DNA from: Pseudomonas libanensis
GTDB lineage: Bacteria; Pseudomonadota; Gammaproteobacteria; Pseudomonadales; Pseudomonadaceae
Assembly (NCBI RefSeq): GCF_001439685.1
Contig: NZ_JYLH01000005.1
Location: 1 to 64,000 of the forward strand
Direction: 5' to 3'
Length of the DNA stretch: 64,000 bases
Shown here in pieces: positions 17,310-26,483 of the stretch. The notes under the pieces were generated by a model. That model did not search any database. It saw nothing but the letters and a program-made list of their open reading frames with translations, and was not told where the DNA came from. The translations under genes and the position numbers were made by a program. The stretch's first letter is position 1. Each line of letters opens with the position of its first letter.

Positions 17310-18131
17310 ATGAACAAGCTGGCGGAAAAAGTCCAACAGGCGTTGGTGATGGCCATCGACAACGATGACCTGGTTCTGCCGACACTGCCGGAGGTAGCCC
17401 TGAGGATTCGCCAGGCCGCCGAAGACCCGGAGATCAGCATCAGCCACTTGAGCAAGGTGATCAGTCGCGACACCGCCTTGTCGGCGCGCCTGATCAAGGT
17501 GGTCAATAGCCCGCTGTTAAGGGCCAGTCAGGAAGTCACCGACCTGCACACCGCCATCACGCGGCTCGGCACCAACTACAGCAGCAACCTGGCTATCGGC
17601 CTGGTGATGGAGCAGATCTTTCACGCCCGCTCCGAAGTGGTTGCACAGAAAATGCGTGATGTGTGGTGTCGCAGCCTGGAAGTAGCCGGCGTCAGCTATG
17701 CCTTGTGCCGCCGGCATAGCCACCTCAAGGCGGACCAGGCGGCCCTCGGTGGTTTGGTGCACCAGATCGGCGTGCTACCGATCCTCACCTATGCCGAAGA
17801 CCATTACGAACTGCTCTCGGACCCGGTCAGCCTCAACCACGTCATCGAGAGCATTCACCCGTTACTGGGCGACAAACTGTTGGGCGGCTGGGACTTTCCG
17901 GAAATGCTGGCAAAACTGCCAGGGCAGTACCTGAACCTGGAACGCGACTCTGCCAGGCTCGACTACGTCGATCTGGTGCAGATCGCCGTACTCTACTGCC
18001 ACCACAACACCGACCATCCGCTGGCGAAAGTCGACATTACCAGCGTGCCGGCGATGCAAAAGCTGCAGGTTGATCTCTACAGCGAAAAGTCACGCGCCGA
18101 ACTGGATGAAGCGCGCTCAATGTTTTACTGA
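17310..18131 (+). CDS. HDOD-domain protein
   Basis: A 273-residue protein filled by an HDOD domain (about 15-215), the helical fold related to HD phosphohydrolases but lacking their metal ligands. Such proteins act as signalling modules in pseudomonads; the target here is unknown. It begins 36 bases after ygfZ on the same strand. Its stop codon directly abuts that of tctE, which converges from the right. Confidence 0.85.
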   Translation: MNKLAEKVQQALVMAIDNDDLVLPTLPEVALRIRQAAEDPEISISHLSKVISRDTALSARLIKVVNSPLLRASQEVTDLHTAITRLGTNYSSNLAIGLVMEQIFHARSEVVAQKMRDVWCRSLEVAGVSYALCRRHSHLKADQAALGGLVHQIGVLPILTYAEDHYELLSDPVSLNHVIESIHPLLGDKLLGGWDFPEMLAKLPGQYLNLERDSARLDYVDLVQIAVLYCHHNTDHPLAKVDITSVPAMQKLQVDLYSEKSRAELDEARSMFY

Positions 18132-19517
18132 TCAACCCGCAATAAAACTCACGCGGACTTTCAGCCCAGCCAACTCACCATCATGCAGGCTGATCCGCGC
18201 CAGGTGCGCGCGGCAGATCTCCCCGACAATCGCCAGTCCCAAGCCCGACCCCATGCCCTGCTGGCTGCGTCGGTAAAAACGCTCGAATACCCGGTCCCGC
18301 TCATCCAGCGGGATGCCCGGGCCATCATCTTCGACCTCCAACACCGCCGGTGCCGTCACCCGCAGAATCACATTGCCGCCAGGTGGTGTGTGGGCCAGGG
18401 CGTTATCCACCAGGTTGCTCAGTAACTCGTTCAACAGCGTCGGTTCGCCGCGCAGCCATATGGGCTCGTCCGCCTCCAGCGCCAAAGCCACTCCCCGCGC
18501 ATGGGCCAGTGGCGCCATGGCCATGCCCAGCTCACGGGCCAGCTGGCTGAGGTCGAGCAATTGCGCACCGCCCTCGGCAATGGCCCGGGCACCGTTTTCA
18601 ATGCGGGCCAGGGACAACAACTGGTTAGCCAGGTGCGTCAGGCGGTCGGTGCCTTGGGCGGCGCTTTCCAGGGTGCTGCGCCAGGTGGCTGGCTCTTCGG
18701 CGCGCAGGCCCAGCTCCAGCCGGGCCTTGAGCGCCGCCAGCGGCGTGCGCAGTTCATGGGCTGCATCGGCAATAAACTGCGCCTGGCGCTCGAACTGCCC
18801 GCGCAGGCGTTCGGTAAAGTGGTTGAGGGAACGCACCAACGGGCCGAATTCATCCTGGACTTCCACCAATGGCAGCGGCCGCAGGTCATCGGGCTGGCGC
18901 TCTTCCACCGCCGAGCGCAGGCGTTCCAACGGGCGCAATGCCGCGCTCACGGCGAACCACACCAGCAACAGTGCACCGATGGCGAGCATGCCCAGGCGCA
19001 ACAGCGTGTCGGCCATCAAGCTGCGGGCCATGGCGACCCGTGCTTCGTCAGTTTCAGCGACGCGGATTTCCGCCATGCCATTCATATTCGGTTCGGAGAC
19101 GGCCTTAAGAAGGCTCACCACCCGTACAGGCTGGCCTTGATACTTGGCATCGTAGAAGCGCGCCAGGGCCGGGTAATCGTCGGTGCGCGGCGTGCCGGGG
19201 GGCGGGCCGGGCAAGTTTTCGTAGCCGGAAATCAGCTTCTGGTCGATGTCATTGACCTGGTAATAAATACGCCCTGCGCTGTCATAGGCGAAGGTGTCCA
19301 AGGCCACGTATGGCACATTCGCGCTAAGGGTGCCGTCGACCTGGGTCAAGCCGGCGGCAATGGTGCGCGCCGAGGCCAGCAAGGTGCGGTCATAGGCGGT
19401 GTCGGCGGCTTCGCGGCCATTCCAGTAGGCACTCATACCGCTGGCGAACATCAACAACACCAGCAGCAGCGCCAGGTTGCACAGCAGGCGCCAGCGCAGG
19501 CTGCTGGGCTTATGCAT
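18132..19517 (-). CDS. tctE: Sensor histidine kinase of the tricarboxylate-transport system
   Basis: A 461-residue membrane kinase. Membrane segments lie at about 10-30 and 172-192 around a periplasmic sensor domain of the TctE type, followed by HAMP, a phospho-acceptor domain with His254 (DAAHELRTPL) and a C-terminal ATPase with DDGPGIP and GLGLAI boxes. The ATG at 19517 overlaps the end of tctD by 8 bases, so translation is coupled; an upstream in-frame ATG lies inside tctD. It probably senses citrate-like acids for the divergent tctCBA operon. Confidence 0.9.
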   Translation of the reverse strand: MHKPSSLRWRLLCNLALLLVLLMFASGMSAYWNGREAADTAYDRTLLASARTIAAGLTQVDGTLSANVPYVALDTFAYDSAGRIYYQVNDIDQKLISGYENLPGPPPGTPRTDDYPALARFYDAKYQGQPVRVVSLLKAVSEPNMNGMAEIRVAETDEARVAMARSLMADTLLRLGMLAIGALLLVWFAVSAALRPLERLRSAVEERQPDDLRPLPLVEVQDEFGPLVRSLNHFTERLRGQFERQAQFIADAAHELRTPLAALKARLELGLRAEEPATWRSTLESAAQGTDRLTHLANQLLSLARIENGARAIAEGGAQLLDLSQLARELGMAMAPLAHARGVALALEADEPIWLRGEPTLLNELLSNLVDNALAHTPPGGNVILRVTAPAVLEVEDDGPGIPLDERDRVFERFYRRSQQGMGSGLGLAIVGEICRAHLARISLHDGELAGLKVRVSFIAG

Positions 19518-20181
19518 CGCGGGCTTCCAACAAGTAGCCAAGGCCGCGGAACGTCACGATGGCGATGGGCTGGCCGTCGAGTTTCTTGCGCAGGCGGTGC
19601 ACGTAGATTTCGATGGCGTCGGGGCTGGCTTCCTCATCGAGGCCGAATACCTGGGAGGCCAACTGTTCCTTGCTCATCACGCGGCCCGGCCGGGCGATAA
19701 GGGCTTCGAGCACAGCTTGCTCGCGGGAGGTCAAGGTCATCAGCTCGCCCCCAACCGTGAAGCGCCGGGTGTCGAGGTCATACACCAGCACCCCGCACGC
19801 CTGCTGGCGCTCCCCGCCCAGCACGCTGCGCCGCAGCAGCGCCTTGACCCGTGCTTCCAGCTCCGTCAGCTCAAACGGCTTGGCGAGGTAGTCGTCGGCA
19901 CCCAGGTTCAGGCCGTGCACGCGATCTTTCACATCGCTGCGCGCCGTCAGCATCAGCACCGGCAGGTTTTTGCCACGGGCCCGCAGGCGCGCCAGCACCT
20001 CGAAACCATCCATGCGCGGCAGCCCCACATCGAGGATTACCGCCGCGTACTCCTCGCTGCCCAAGGCCAGGTCCGCGGCCACGCCATCGTGCAGCACGTC
20101 GACCGTCAAACCCATGCTCTTGAGCGCCTGGGCGACACTTTCGGCGAGTTGCAAATGGTCTTCAACCAGGAGGACACGCAT
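19510..20181 (-). CDS. tctD: OmpR-family response regulator TctD
   Basis: A 223-residue regulator with a receiver domain (phospho-acceptor Asp51 in AAVILDVGLPRMDG, acidic pocket Glu7/Asp8) and a winged-helix DNA-binding domain (about 130-220, ending IVTFRGLGYLL). It diverges from tctC across 246 bases. Three 11-base direct repeats in that gap are the expected kind of OmpR/PhoB-family site. Activation of tctCBA by TctD is known from Salmonella and inferred here. Confidence 0.92.
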   Translation of the reverse strand: MRVLLVEDHLQLAESVAQALKSMGLTVDVLHDGVAADLALGSEEYAAVILDVGLPRMDGFEVLARLRARGKNLPVLMLTARSDVKDRVHGLNLGADDYLAKPFELTELEARVKALLRRSVLGGERQQACGVLVYDLDTRRFTVGGELMTLTSREQAVLEALIARPGRVMSKEQLASQVFGLDEEASPDAIEIYVHRLRKKLDGQPIAIVTFRGLGYLLEARDA

Positions 20182-20277
20182 GGATTTCTACCTCATGAGG
20201 GGTGATCGGCGCGACTTTTTATCGACCCGCTGGCCGGCGAGTTTACAGGCGCCACCTGCCCTGTGAAGCCCGAAAAC

Positions 20278-20310
20278 ATTGAAAGGCCATTGAAAGGTTA
20301 GTGAAAGCTT
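20278..20310 (+). promoter_or_regulatory. Probable TctD binding site: three tandem 11-base repeats
   Basis: Three consecutive 11-mers read ATTGAAAGGCC, ATTGAAAGGTT and AGTGAAAGCTT. Eleven-base direct repeats in helical phase are typical of OmpR/PhoB-type regulators. They lie 117 bases upstream of the tctC start; a possible -10 (TAGCAT) begins about 8 bases after the last repeat. Confidence 0.65.
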
Positions 20311-20401
20311 CGCCCTTTAGCATCCAGCCACGGTGGTCTATGCCTGCCGAGCTACCTGATCCGTAGCATCCGAAAAACGCCTCGAAGCGTTTTCGTCAAA
20401 A

Positions 20402-20416
20402 AATAAGAACAATAAC
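20402..20416 (+). promoter_or_regulatory. Crc/Hfq-type (AAN)5 motif at the tctC ribosome site
   Basis: AAT AAG AAC AAT AAC directly precedes the GGAG ribosome site of tctC. This is an uninterrupted run of five AAN triplets, the pattern that Hfq with Crc binds in Pseudomonas mRNAs to block translation during catabolite repression. Just upstream an imperfect hairpin (20371-20395) could present it. Confidence 0.6.
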
Positions 20417-20427
20417 GGAGAAATCCC

Positions 20428-21411
20428 ATGACATCTTCACTACGTAGAGTTGCCCTCGCCGCCGGCTGCATGCTGTTCGCCGGCCAACTGCTGGCCGCTG
20501 ACGAACCCAAGCGTCCCGAATGCATCGCCCCGGCCTCCCCTGGCGGTGGTTTTGACCTGACCTGCAAACTGGCGCAAAGCGCGCTGGTGAACCAAAAGCT
20601 GCTGAGCAAGCCGATGCGCGTGACCTACATGCCCGGCGGCGTGGGCGCGGTGGCCTACAACGCCGTAGTCGCCCAACGGCCTGCAGACGCCGGCACCCTG
20701 GTAGCCTGGTCCAGCGGCTCGCTATTGAACCTGGCCCAAGGCAAGTTCGGCCGTTTCGATGAAACCAACGTGCGCTGGCTGGCGGCGGTGGGCACCAGCT
20801 ACGGTGCCATCGCGGTGAAAAGCGACTCGCCCTACAAAACCCTCGACGACCTGGTCCAGGCGTTGAAGAAAGACCCGAGCAAGGTCGTGATTGGTTCCGG
20901 CGGTACCGTCGGCAGCCAGGACTGGATGCAAACAGCACTGATCGCCAAGGCGGCCGGCATCAACCCGCGTGACCTGCGTTACGTGGCGCTCGAAGGTGGC
21001 GGCGAAATCGCCACGGCGCTGCTGGGCGGCCATATCCAGGTGGGCAGTACCGACATCTCCGACTCCATGCCACACATCCAGAGCGGCGATATGCGCTTGC
21101 TGGCCGTGTTCGCTGAAAAGCGCCTGGACGAACCGGAAATGAAAGACATCCCGACGGCCAAGGAGCAAGGCTACGACATCGTCTGGCCGGTGGTGCGCGG
21201 TTTCTACCTTGGGCCAAAAGTCAGCGATGCCGACTATGCCTGGTGGAAAGATGCGTTCGACAAACTGCTGGCCTCCGAGGACTTCGCCAAGCTGCGTGAC
21301 CAGCGCGAGCTGTTCCCGTTTGCCATGACCGGCCAGGAGCTGGACACCTACGTGAAGAAACAGGTGGCCGACTACAAAGTGCTGGCCAAAGAGTTCGGCC
21401 TGATCCAGTAA
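20428..21411 (+). CDS. tctC: Tricarboxylate-binding periplasmic protein TctC
   Basis: A 327-residue solute receptor of the tripartite tricarboxylate transporter family. A signal peptide covers about 1-23 (QLLAA). The mature protein has the family's PASPGGGFD ligand loop near residues 35-43 and the MPGGVGAVAYN stretch near 67-77. It delivers citrate-like substrates to TctAB. It is the first and probably most expressed gene of tctCBA, with GGAG before the ATG and control sites upstream listed separately. Confidence 0.92.
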   Translation: MTSSLRRVALAAGCMLFAGQLLAADEPKRPECIAPASPGGGFDLTCKLAQSALVNQKLLSKPMRVTYMPGGVGAVAYNAVVAQRPADAGTLVAWSSGSLLNLAQGKFGRFDETNVRWLAAVGTSYGAIAVKSDSPYKTLDDLVQALKKDPSKVVIGSGGTVGSQDWMQTALIAKAAGINPRDLRYVALEGGGEIATALLGGHIQVGSTDISDSMPHIQSGDMRLLAVFAEKRLDEPEMKDIPTAKEQGYDIVWPVVRGFYLGPKVSDADYAWWKDAFDKLLASEDFAKLRDQRELFPFAMTGQELDTYVKKQVADYKVLAKEFGLIQ

Positions 21412-21471
21412 TCGCCCCCTGTTCGCGCGGCCATGCCTTTGTGCATCGAAGGCGTGGCCCAGGAGTTCTCC

Positions 21472-21930
21472 ATGCTCTTTCAACGCATTTTCGCTGCCGC
21501 GATGTTACTGGCCTGTATCGGCCTGGCACTCATGGCCTGGCCGTATCAGGCGGCCTTTTCCTACGAACCGGTAGGGCCTCGAGCCTTCCCCCTGCTGCTG
21601 ATCGGGCTGATGGGCCTGGCGCTGATCTACATGCTGATTCGTCCGCAACCGACCAAGCACACCGACGATGAGCCGGCGCTGGACCGCCCGACCCTGGTCA
21701 AGATCGGGATTTGCGTAGCCTTGCTGCTGGTGTTTGCCGGCACTTTCGAATCCCTGGGTTTCATTCTCAGCAGCATGCTGATCGGTATTCCGATGGCACG
21801 GCTGTACGGCGGCCGCTGGTTGCCCAGCGTGGTCATCATCACCTTGATGAGCATCGGTCTTTATCTGCTGTTCGATAAAACCATGGACGTGCCACTGCCC
21901 CTCGGTCTGCTCGACGTTCTGGAGAACTGA
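21472..21930 (+). CDS. tctB: Tricarboxylate transporter small membrane subunit TctB
   Basis: A 152-residue protein with four predicted membrane segments (about 6-24, 33-54, 75-99 and 118-136), as in the TctB family. I chose the ATG at 21472 because AGGAGTTCTCC precedes it; the reading frame extends 13 codons further upstream without a ribosome site. It is followed by tctA after one base. Confidence 0.88.
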   Translation: MLFQRIFAAAMLLACIGLALMAWPYQAAFSYEPVGPRAFPLLLIGLMGLALIYMLIRPQPTKHTDDEPALDRPTLVKIGICVALLLVFAGTFESLGFILSSMLIGIPMARLYGGRWLPSVVIITLMSIGLYLLFDKTMDVPLPLGLLDVLEN

Positions 21931-21931
21931 T

Positions 21932-23446
21932 ATGGATACTTTTGGCTATTTGGGCCAGGGTTTCGGCGTCGCGCTGAGTCCCTACAACCTGGTGACTGCA
22001 CTGTGCGGCACCCTGATCGGCACCGTGGTCGGCCTGCTGCCAGGCCTGGGCCCGATCAACGGCGTGGCACTGTTGATCCCCATCGCGTTTGCCCTGGGCC
22101 TGCCGCCCGAATCAGCGCTGATCCTGTTGGCAGCGGTGTACCTGGGTTGCGAATACGGCGGCCGGATCAGCTCGATCCTGCTTAACATACCGGGCGAAGC
22201 CTCCACCGTGATGACTACGCTGGACGGCTATCCGATGGCCCGCAAAGGCATGGCCGGCGTGGCGTTGTCACTGTCTGCCTGGAGCTCGTTCATCGGTGCG
22301 TTTATCGCCACCTGCGGCATGGTGCTGTTCGCCCCGCTGCTGGCCAAATGGGCAATTGCCTTTGGGCCGGCGGAATACTTCGTGTTGATGGTATTCGCGA
22401 TTGTCTGCCTGGGCGGCATGGCCGGCGACAAGCCGCTGAAAACCTTCGTCTCGGCGTTGATCGGCCTGTTCCTGGCCTGCGTGGGCATCGATGCCAACAG
22501 CGGTGTGTATCGCTTTACCGGCGACAATATCCACCTGACCGACGGCATCCAGTTCGTGGTGTTGGTGCTGGGCCTGTTCTCCATCAGTGAGATCCTGCTG
22601 CTCCTGGAAAAAACCCACCGTGGCCAGGAAGCGGTGAAAGCCACCGGGCGCATGATGTTCAACGTCAAGGAAGCCTTGTCGGTGTTGACCGTAAACCTGC
22701 GTTGCGGGGTGTCGGGCTTTATCATCGGTGTTTTGCCAGGTGCTGGCGCGACCATGGCCTCGGCCGTGGCCTACATGACCGAGAAACGTATCGCCGGCGC
22801 CAGCGGCAAGTTCGGCCAAGGCGACATGCGCGGCCTGGCAGCACCTGAAACCGCCATCGGCGCTTCGGTCTGCGGCGCCATGGTGCCGATGCTGACCCTC
22901 GGCGTTCCGGGTTCGGGGACCACGGCCGTGATGATCGGCGCGCTGTCACTGTACAACATCACCCCTGGCCCGCTGCTGTTCCAACAGCAACCCGATATCG
23001 TCTGGGGCCTGATCGCCTCGTTGTTTATCGCCAACATCATGCTGGTGGTCCTCAACATCCCGATGATCCGTATCTTCACGCGCATCCTTGCCGTGCCGAA
23101 CTGGGCGCTGGTGCCGGTAATCGCCATTATCACTGCGATTGGTGTGTACGCCGTACATGCCACCACCTTCGACCTGTTCCTGATGATCGCCATCGGCATT
23201 TTCGGCTACATCCTGCGCAAGCTGGATTTCCCGCTTTCGCCGTTGCTGCTGGGCTTTATCCTTGGGGGCCTGATGGAACAGAACCTGCGTCGTGCGCTGT
23301 CGATTTCCAATGGCGCGCTGGAGATCCTGTGGTCAAGCCCGATCACCTTCGGTGTGTGGGTAATGACCGCCATCATGCTGCTCGTACCGTTGCTGCGTAT
23401 CTGGCGCAAGCGCTCCTTGCAGCGTCGTGCCGTAGCCGATGCCTGA
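21932..23446 (+). CDS. tctA: Tricarboxylate transporter large membrane subunit TctA
   Basis: A 504-residue permease with about 12 membrane segments and the family's glycine-rich repeats GLLPGLGPINGVALLIP (residues 31-47) and GVLPGAGATMASAVAYM. It couples uptake of tricarboxylates to an ion gradient with TctB and receives substrate from TctC. GGAGAACTGAT precedes the ATG. Its last 8 bases overlap the AbrB-family gene. Confidence 0.94.
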   Translation: MDTFGYLGQGFGVALSPYNLVTALCGTLIGTVVGLLPGLGPINGVALLIPIAFALGLPPESALILLAAVYLGCEYGGRISSILLNIPGEASTVMTTLDGYPMARKGMAGVALSLSAWSSFIGAFIATCGMVLFAPLLAKWAIAFGPAEYFVLMVFAIVCLGGMAGDKPLKTFVSALIGLFLACVGIDANSGVYRFTGDNIHLTDGIQFVVLVLGLFSISEILLLLEKTHRGQEAVKATGRMMFNVKEALSVLTVNLRCGVSGFIIGVLPGAGATMASAVAYMTEKRIAGASGKFGQGDMRGLAAPETAIGASVCGAMVPMLTLGVPGSGTTAVMIGALSLYNITPGPLLFQQQPDIVWGLIASLFIANIMLVVLNIPMIRIFTRILAVPNWALVPVIAIITAIGVYAVHATTFDLFLMIAIGIFGYILRKLDFPLSPLLLGFILGGLMEQNLRRALSISNGALEILWSSPITFGVWVMTAIMLLVPLLRIWRKRSLQRRAVADA

Positions 23447-24476
23447 GGTCAGCTTTAAATATTGGTGGGGAACACCGCTGGTCGGCCTGGCCGGCGGTTA
23501 CCTGGCCAGCCTCGTCGGCTGGCCGTTGCCGTATATGGTCGGTTCGTTGCTGGCGATCATCCTGGTGCGCTGCCTCACGCCCTGGCAATTGGCGGAGATT
23601 CCCGGCGGACGCAAATGCGGGCAATGGGTGGTGGGCATCGGCATCGGCCTGCACTTCACCCCGGTGGTGATCGAACAGGTGATGAGCCACTTCGGCCTGA
23701 TTTTCTTTGGTGCCTTGGTTACGAGCTTGTCGAGCGTAGTCGGCGTTTGGTTGATGCGCCGCAGCGGTGAAGACCGCGCTACGGCGTTTTTCTCGAGCAT
23801 GCCGGGCGGCTCCGGCGAGATGGTCAACCTCGGCGCACGCAATGGTGCGGTACTCAGCCGGGTCGCGGCGGGACAGAGCTTGCGCGTGCTGGTGGTGGTG
23901 CTGTGCGTGCCGGCGATCTTCAAGTATTTGCTGGGCGGCGGTGCACCGCAGTTTCATCCAGCGCCGGTCGACTGGGCTTGGCTGGCCCTGCTGTTTCCGG
24001 TAGGTGCGCTGGTGGCCTGGGGCTGGCAGCGTCTGCGCCAACCCAATCCTTGGCTGTTCGGGCCATTGCTGGTGAGTGCCGTCGCCAGCGTGACCTGGGA
24101 TCTGCACATCGGCTTGCCCGATGGTGGTAGCCAGATTGGACAATGGCTGATCGGCAGTGGTTTGGGTTGCCACTTCAATCGCCAGTTCTTCCGACGGGCC
24201 CCGTCGTTCATGGGGCGCACCTTGATCGGCACGGCCTTGACCATGGCGCTCGCCACGTTGGCGGCGGTGGGCTTGAGTGCGCTGACGCACCTGGACCTGC
24301 GTTCACTGACGTTGGGCATGATGCCCGGTGGCATTGCCGAAATGAGTCTGACGGCGCAAACCCTGCAATTATCGGTGCCGTTGGTGACGGCAATGCAAGT
24401 CATGCGTTTGTTATTTGTGCTGTTTTTGGCGGAGCCGTTATTCAGGCACTGGAACCGTCAGCCGGAAACAATCTAA
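23439..24476 (+). CDS. AbrB-family membrane protein (putative permease)
   Basis: A 345-residue integral membrane protein with around ten hydrophobic helices and an internal duplication (two halves, each with a MPGGxxEM motif: SSMPGGSGEMVNLG near residue 124 and GMMPGGIAEMSL near residue 291). It matches the AbrB/'ammonia monooxygenase-like' family, whose true substrate is unknown. It overlaps tctA by 8 bases, so it is co-translated with the tct operon and may serve the same organic acids; that is inference. Confidence 0.82.
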   Translation: MPEVSFKYWWGTPLVGLAGGYLASLVGWPLPYMVGSLLAIILVRCLTPWQLAEIPGGRKCGQWVVGIGIGLHFTPVVIEQVMSHFGLIFFGALVTSLSSVVGVWLMRRSGEDRATAFFSSMPGGSGEMVNLGARNGAVLSRVAAGQSLRVLVVVLCVPAIFKYLLGGGAPQFHPAPVDWAWLALLFPVGALVAWGWQRLRQPNPWLFGPLLVSAVASVTWDLHIGLPDGGSQIGQWLIGSGLGCHFNRQFFRRAPSFMGRTLIGTALTMALATLAAVGLSALTHLDLRSLTLGMMPGGIAEMSLTAQTLQLSVPLVTAMQVMRLLFVLFLAEPLFRHWNRQPETI

Positions 24477-24495
24477 GCCCTCAATGCGGTTCAAA

Positions 24496-24523
24496 TGTGG
24501 GAGGGAGCAAGCCCCCTCCCACA
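24496..24523. repeat. REP palindrome
   Basis: GTGGGAGGG and CCCTCCCAC arms around GCAAGCC, the common Pseudomonas REP core. It fills the gap between the converging AbrB-family gene and ung. Confidence 0.85.
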
Positions 24524-24541
24524 CTTTGAATTTGCTTGGCG

Positions 24542-25234
24542 TTAGAGCGGCGGCAAACGCCACTCTATCGGCATCTCGCCATTCTGCTCCAGAAATTTGT
24601 TGGTCCGGCTGAAATGCCCACACCCAATAAACCCGCGGTAAGCCGACAACGGCGACGGATGCACCGAGGTCAGCACCAGATGTTTGGTGGCGTCGATCAG
24701 CTTCTGCTTGCTCTGGGCATGGGCGCCCCACAGCAGGAACACCAGATGGGGCTGATGCTCACTGGCCACCTCAATAATCCGATCGGTAAAGAACTGCCAG
24801 CCCTTGCCCGCGTGGGCATTGGCATTGGCGCGCTCTACAGTCATGGTGGTGTTGAGCATCAACACACCCTGGTCGGCCCAGCTTTGCAGGTAGCCGTGGT
24901 TGGGGATGTCGATGTTCAGGTCGCGCTTGAGTTCTTTATAGATATTGACCAGAGATGGCGGCGCCGGCACGCCAGGTTGTACCGAGAAGCACAGGCCGTG
25001 GGCCTGGCCGGGCCCGTGGTAGGGGTCTTGGCCGAGGATCACCACCTTGACCTTGTCCAGGGGGGTGGAGTTGAGGGCGTTGAAAATCAGCGGGCCAGGT
25101 GGGTAGATCTCTTTGCCGGCAGCATGTTCCTGGCGCAGGAACTCGCGTAACTGGGCCATGTAGGGCTTCTCGAACTCATCGCGCAGGGCGTGTTTCCAGC
25201 TGGGTTCGAGTTTGATACGGTCGCCATCGGTCAT
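24542..25234 (-). CDS. ung: Uracil-DNA glycosylase
   Basis: A 230-residue base-excision repair enzyme. The water-activating Asp70 lies in [17 protein letters not shown], and the DNA-minor-groove loop [11 protein letters not shown] near residue 195 holds the catalytic His. The length matches E. coli Ung. The start ATG is at 25234. It stands alone, convergent with the tct operon and divergent from the hydratase gene. Confidence 0.97.
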   Translation of the reverse strand: MTDGDRIKLEPSWKHALRDEFEKPYMAQLREFLRQEHAAGKEIYPPGPLIFNALNSTPLDKVKVVILGQDPYHGPGQAHGLCFSVQPGVPAPPSLVNIYKELKRDLNIDIPNHGYLQSWADQGVLMLNTTMTVERANANAHAGKGWQFFTDRIIEVASEHQPHLVFLLWGAHAQSKQKLIDATKHLVLTSVHPSPLSAYRGFIGCGHFSRTNKFLEQNGEMPIEWRLPPL

Positions 25235-25370
25235 AGTTGAATTGTCTTGTAAAAAAGAATGAGGCGAACCCTAGGAAAGCCGCCCCCGCTTGTCAATTGA
25301 TCTGACACACCACCGGCGCTTTCCCACGAAGGGATCATACTCATCCTTCACCTTCTCGACTGAGGTCACG

Positions 25371-26483
25371 ATGAACCTGCACTTCGAAGAACTGACCGGC
25401 AGTGGCGGTGCCCGCATTGGCATCGCCAGCCTGGACGCGGAAAAGACCCTCAACGCCCTGTCCCTGCCGATGATCCTCGCGCTGGGCGACCGCCTGGATG
25501 CCTGGGCCAAAGACCCGCAAGTCGTCTGCGTGTTGTTGCGCGGCAATGGGCCCAAAGCCTTTTGCGCCGGTGGCGAGGTGCGCAGCCTGGCCCAGGAATG
25601 CCGTGAACAACCCGGCGAAGTCCCGGCCCTGGCTGCGCAGTTTTTTGCTGCCGAATATCGCCTCGATTACCGCCTGCACACCTACCCCAAGCCGCTGATT
25701 TGCTGGGGCCACGGCTATGTGCTGGGCGGCGGCATGGGCCTGTTGCAAAGCGCCAGCGTGCGTATCGTCACACCCAGCAGCCGCCTGGCCATGCCCGAGA
25801 TCAGCATCGGCTTGTACCCGGACGTGGGTGCCAGCTGGTTTCTGTCACGCCTGCCGGGCAAGCTCGGTTTATTCCTGGGCCTCACCGGTGCCCATATGAA
25901 CGGTCGTGATGCGCTGGACCTGGGCCTGGCCGACCGCTTCCTGCGCGACGACCAACAGGACGAATTGCTCAATGGCCTGCTGCAACTGAACTGGCAGGAA
26001 CAGACCGCCATGCAGCTCAACAGCTTGCTCAAGGCCCTGGCCCAGGAAGCGGTGAGCCAGCAACCCGAAGCGCAGTGGCTGCCACGCCGCGGGCAGATCG
26101 ACGAGTGGCTGGATGTGGGGGATGTACGCTGCGCCTGGCGTGCCTTGAGTCTGCTGCGTGATCACAGCGACCCGCTATTAGCGCGCGCCGGCAAGACCCT
26201 CAGCGAAGGTTGCCCACTCACGGCTTACCTGGTGTGGGAACAGATCCAACGCGCCCGGCACCTGTCCCTGGCCCAGGTGTTTCAGATGGAGTACACCATG
26301 AGCCTCAATTGCTGCCGTCATCCGGAATTCGCCGAAGGGGTTCGGGCGCGCTTGATCGATAAAGACCAGACGCCCCATTGGCACTGGCCGGATATCAACA
26401 CGCTTCCGGAAACGGTGGTGCAGGCACATTTCAACAAGGTATGGGAAGGTAGGAGCCCCCTGGCGGATTTATCTGACTACTGA
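25371..26483 (+). CDS. Enoyl-CoA hydratase/isomerase family protein, 3-hydroxyisobutyryl-CoA hydrolase type
   Basis: A 370-residue crotonase-fold enzyme. The first oxyanion region PKAFCAGGEVRSL and the second oxyanion helix GYVLGGGMGLLQ, together with a length well above ordinary hydratases (about 260), place it in the hydroxyisobutyryl-CoA hydrolase branch (valine breakdown). The ATG at 25371 has GAGGTCACG upstream; the frame is open earlier but without a ribosome site. It stands alone, and its last 15 bases overlap the convergent small exported gene. The exact substrate is not certain. Confidence 0.85.
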   Translation: MNLHFEELTGSGGARIGIASLDAEKTLNALSLPMILALGDRLDAWAKDPQVVCVLLRGNGPKAFCAGGEVRSLAQECREQPGEVPALAAQFFAAEYRLDYRLHTYPKPLICWGHGYVLGGGMGLLQSASVRIVTPSSRLAMPEISIGLYPDVGASWFLSRLPGKLGLFLGLTGAHMNGRDALDLGLADRFLRDDQQDELLNGLLQLNWQEQTAMQLNSLLKALAQEAVSQQPEAQWLPRRGQIDEWLDVGDVRCAWRALSLLRDHSDPLLARAGKTLSEGCPLTAYLVWEQIQRARHLSLAQVFQMEYTMSLNCCRHPEFAEGVRARLIDKDQTPHWHWPDINTLPETVVQAHFNKVWEGRSPLADLSDY

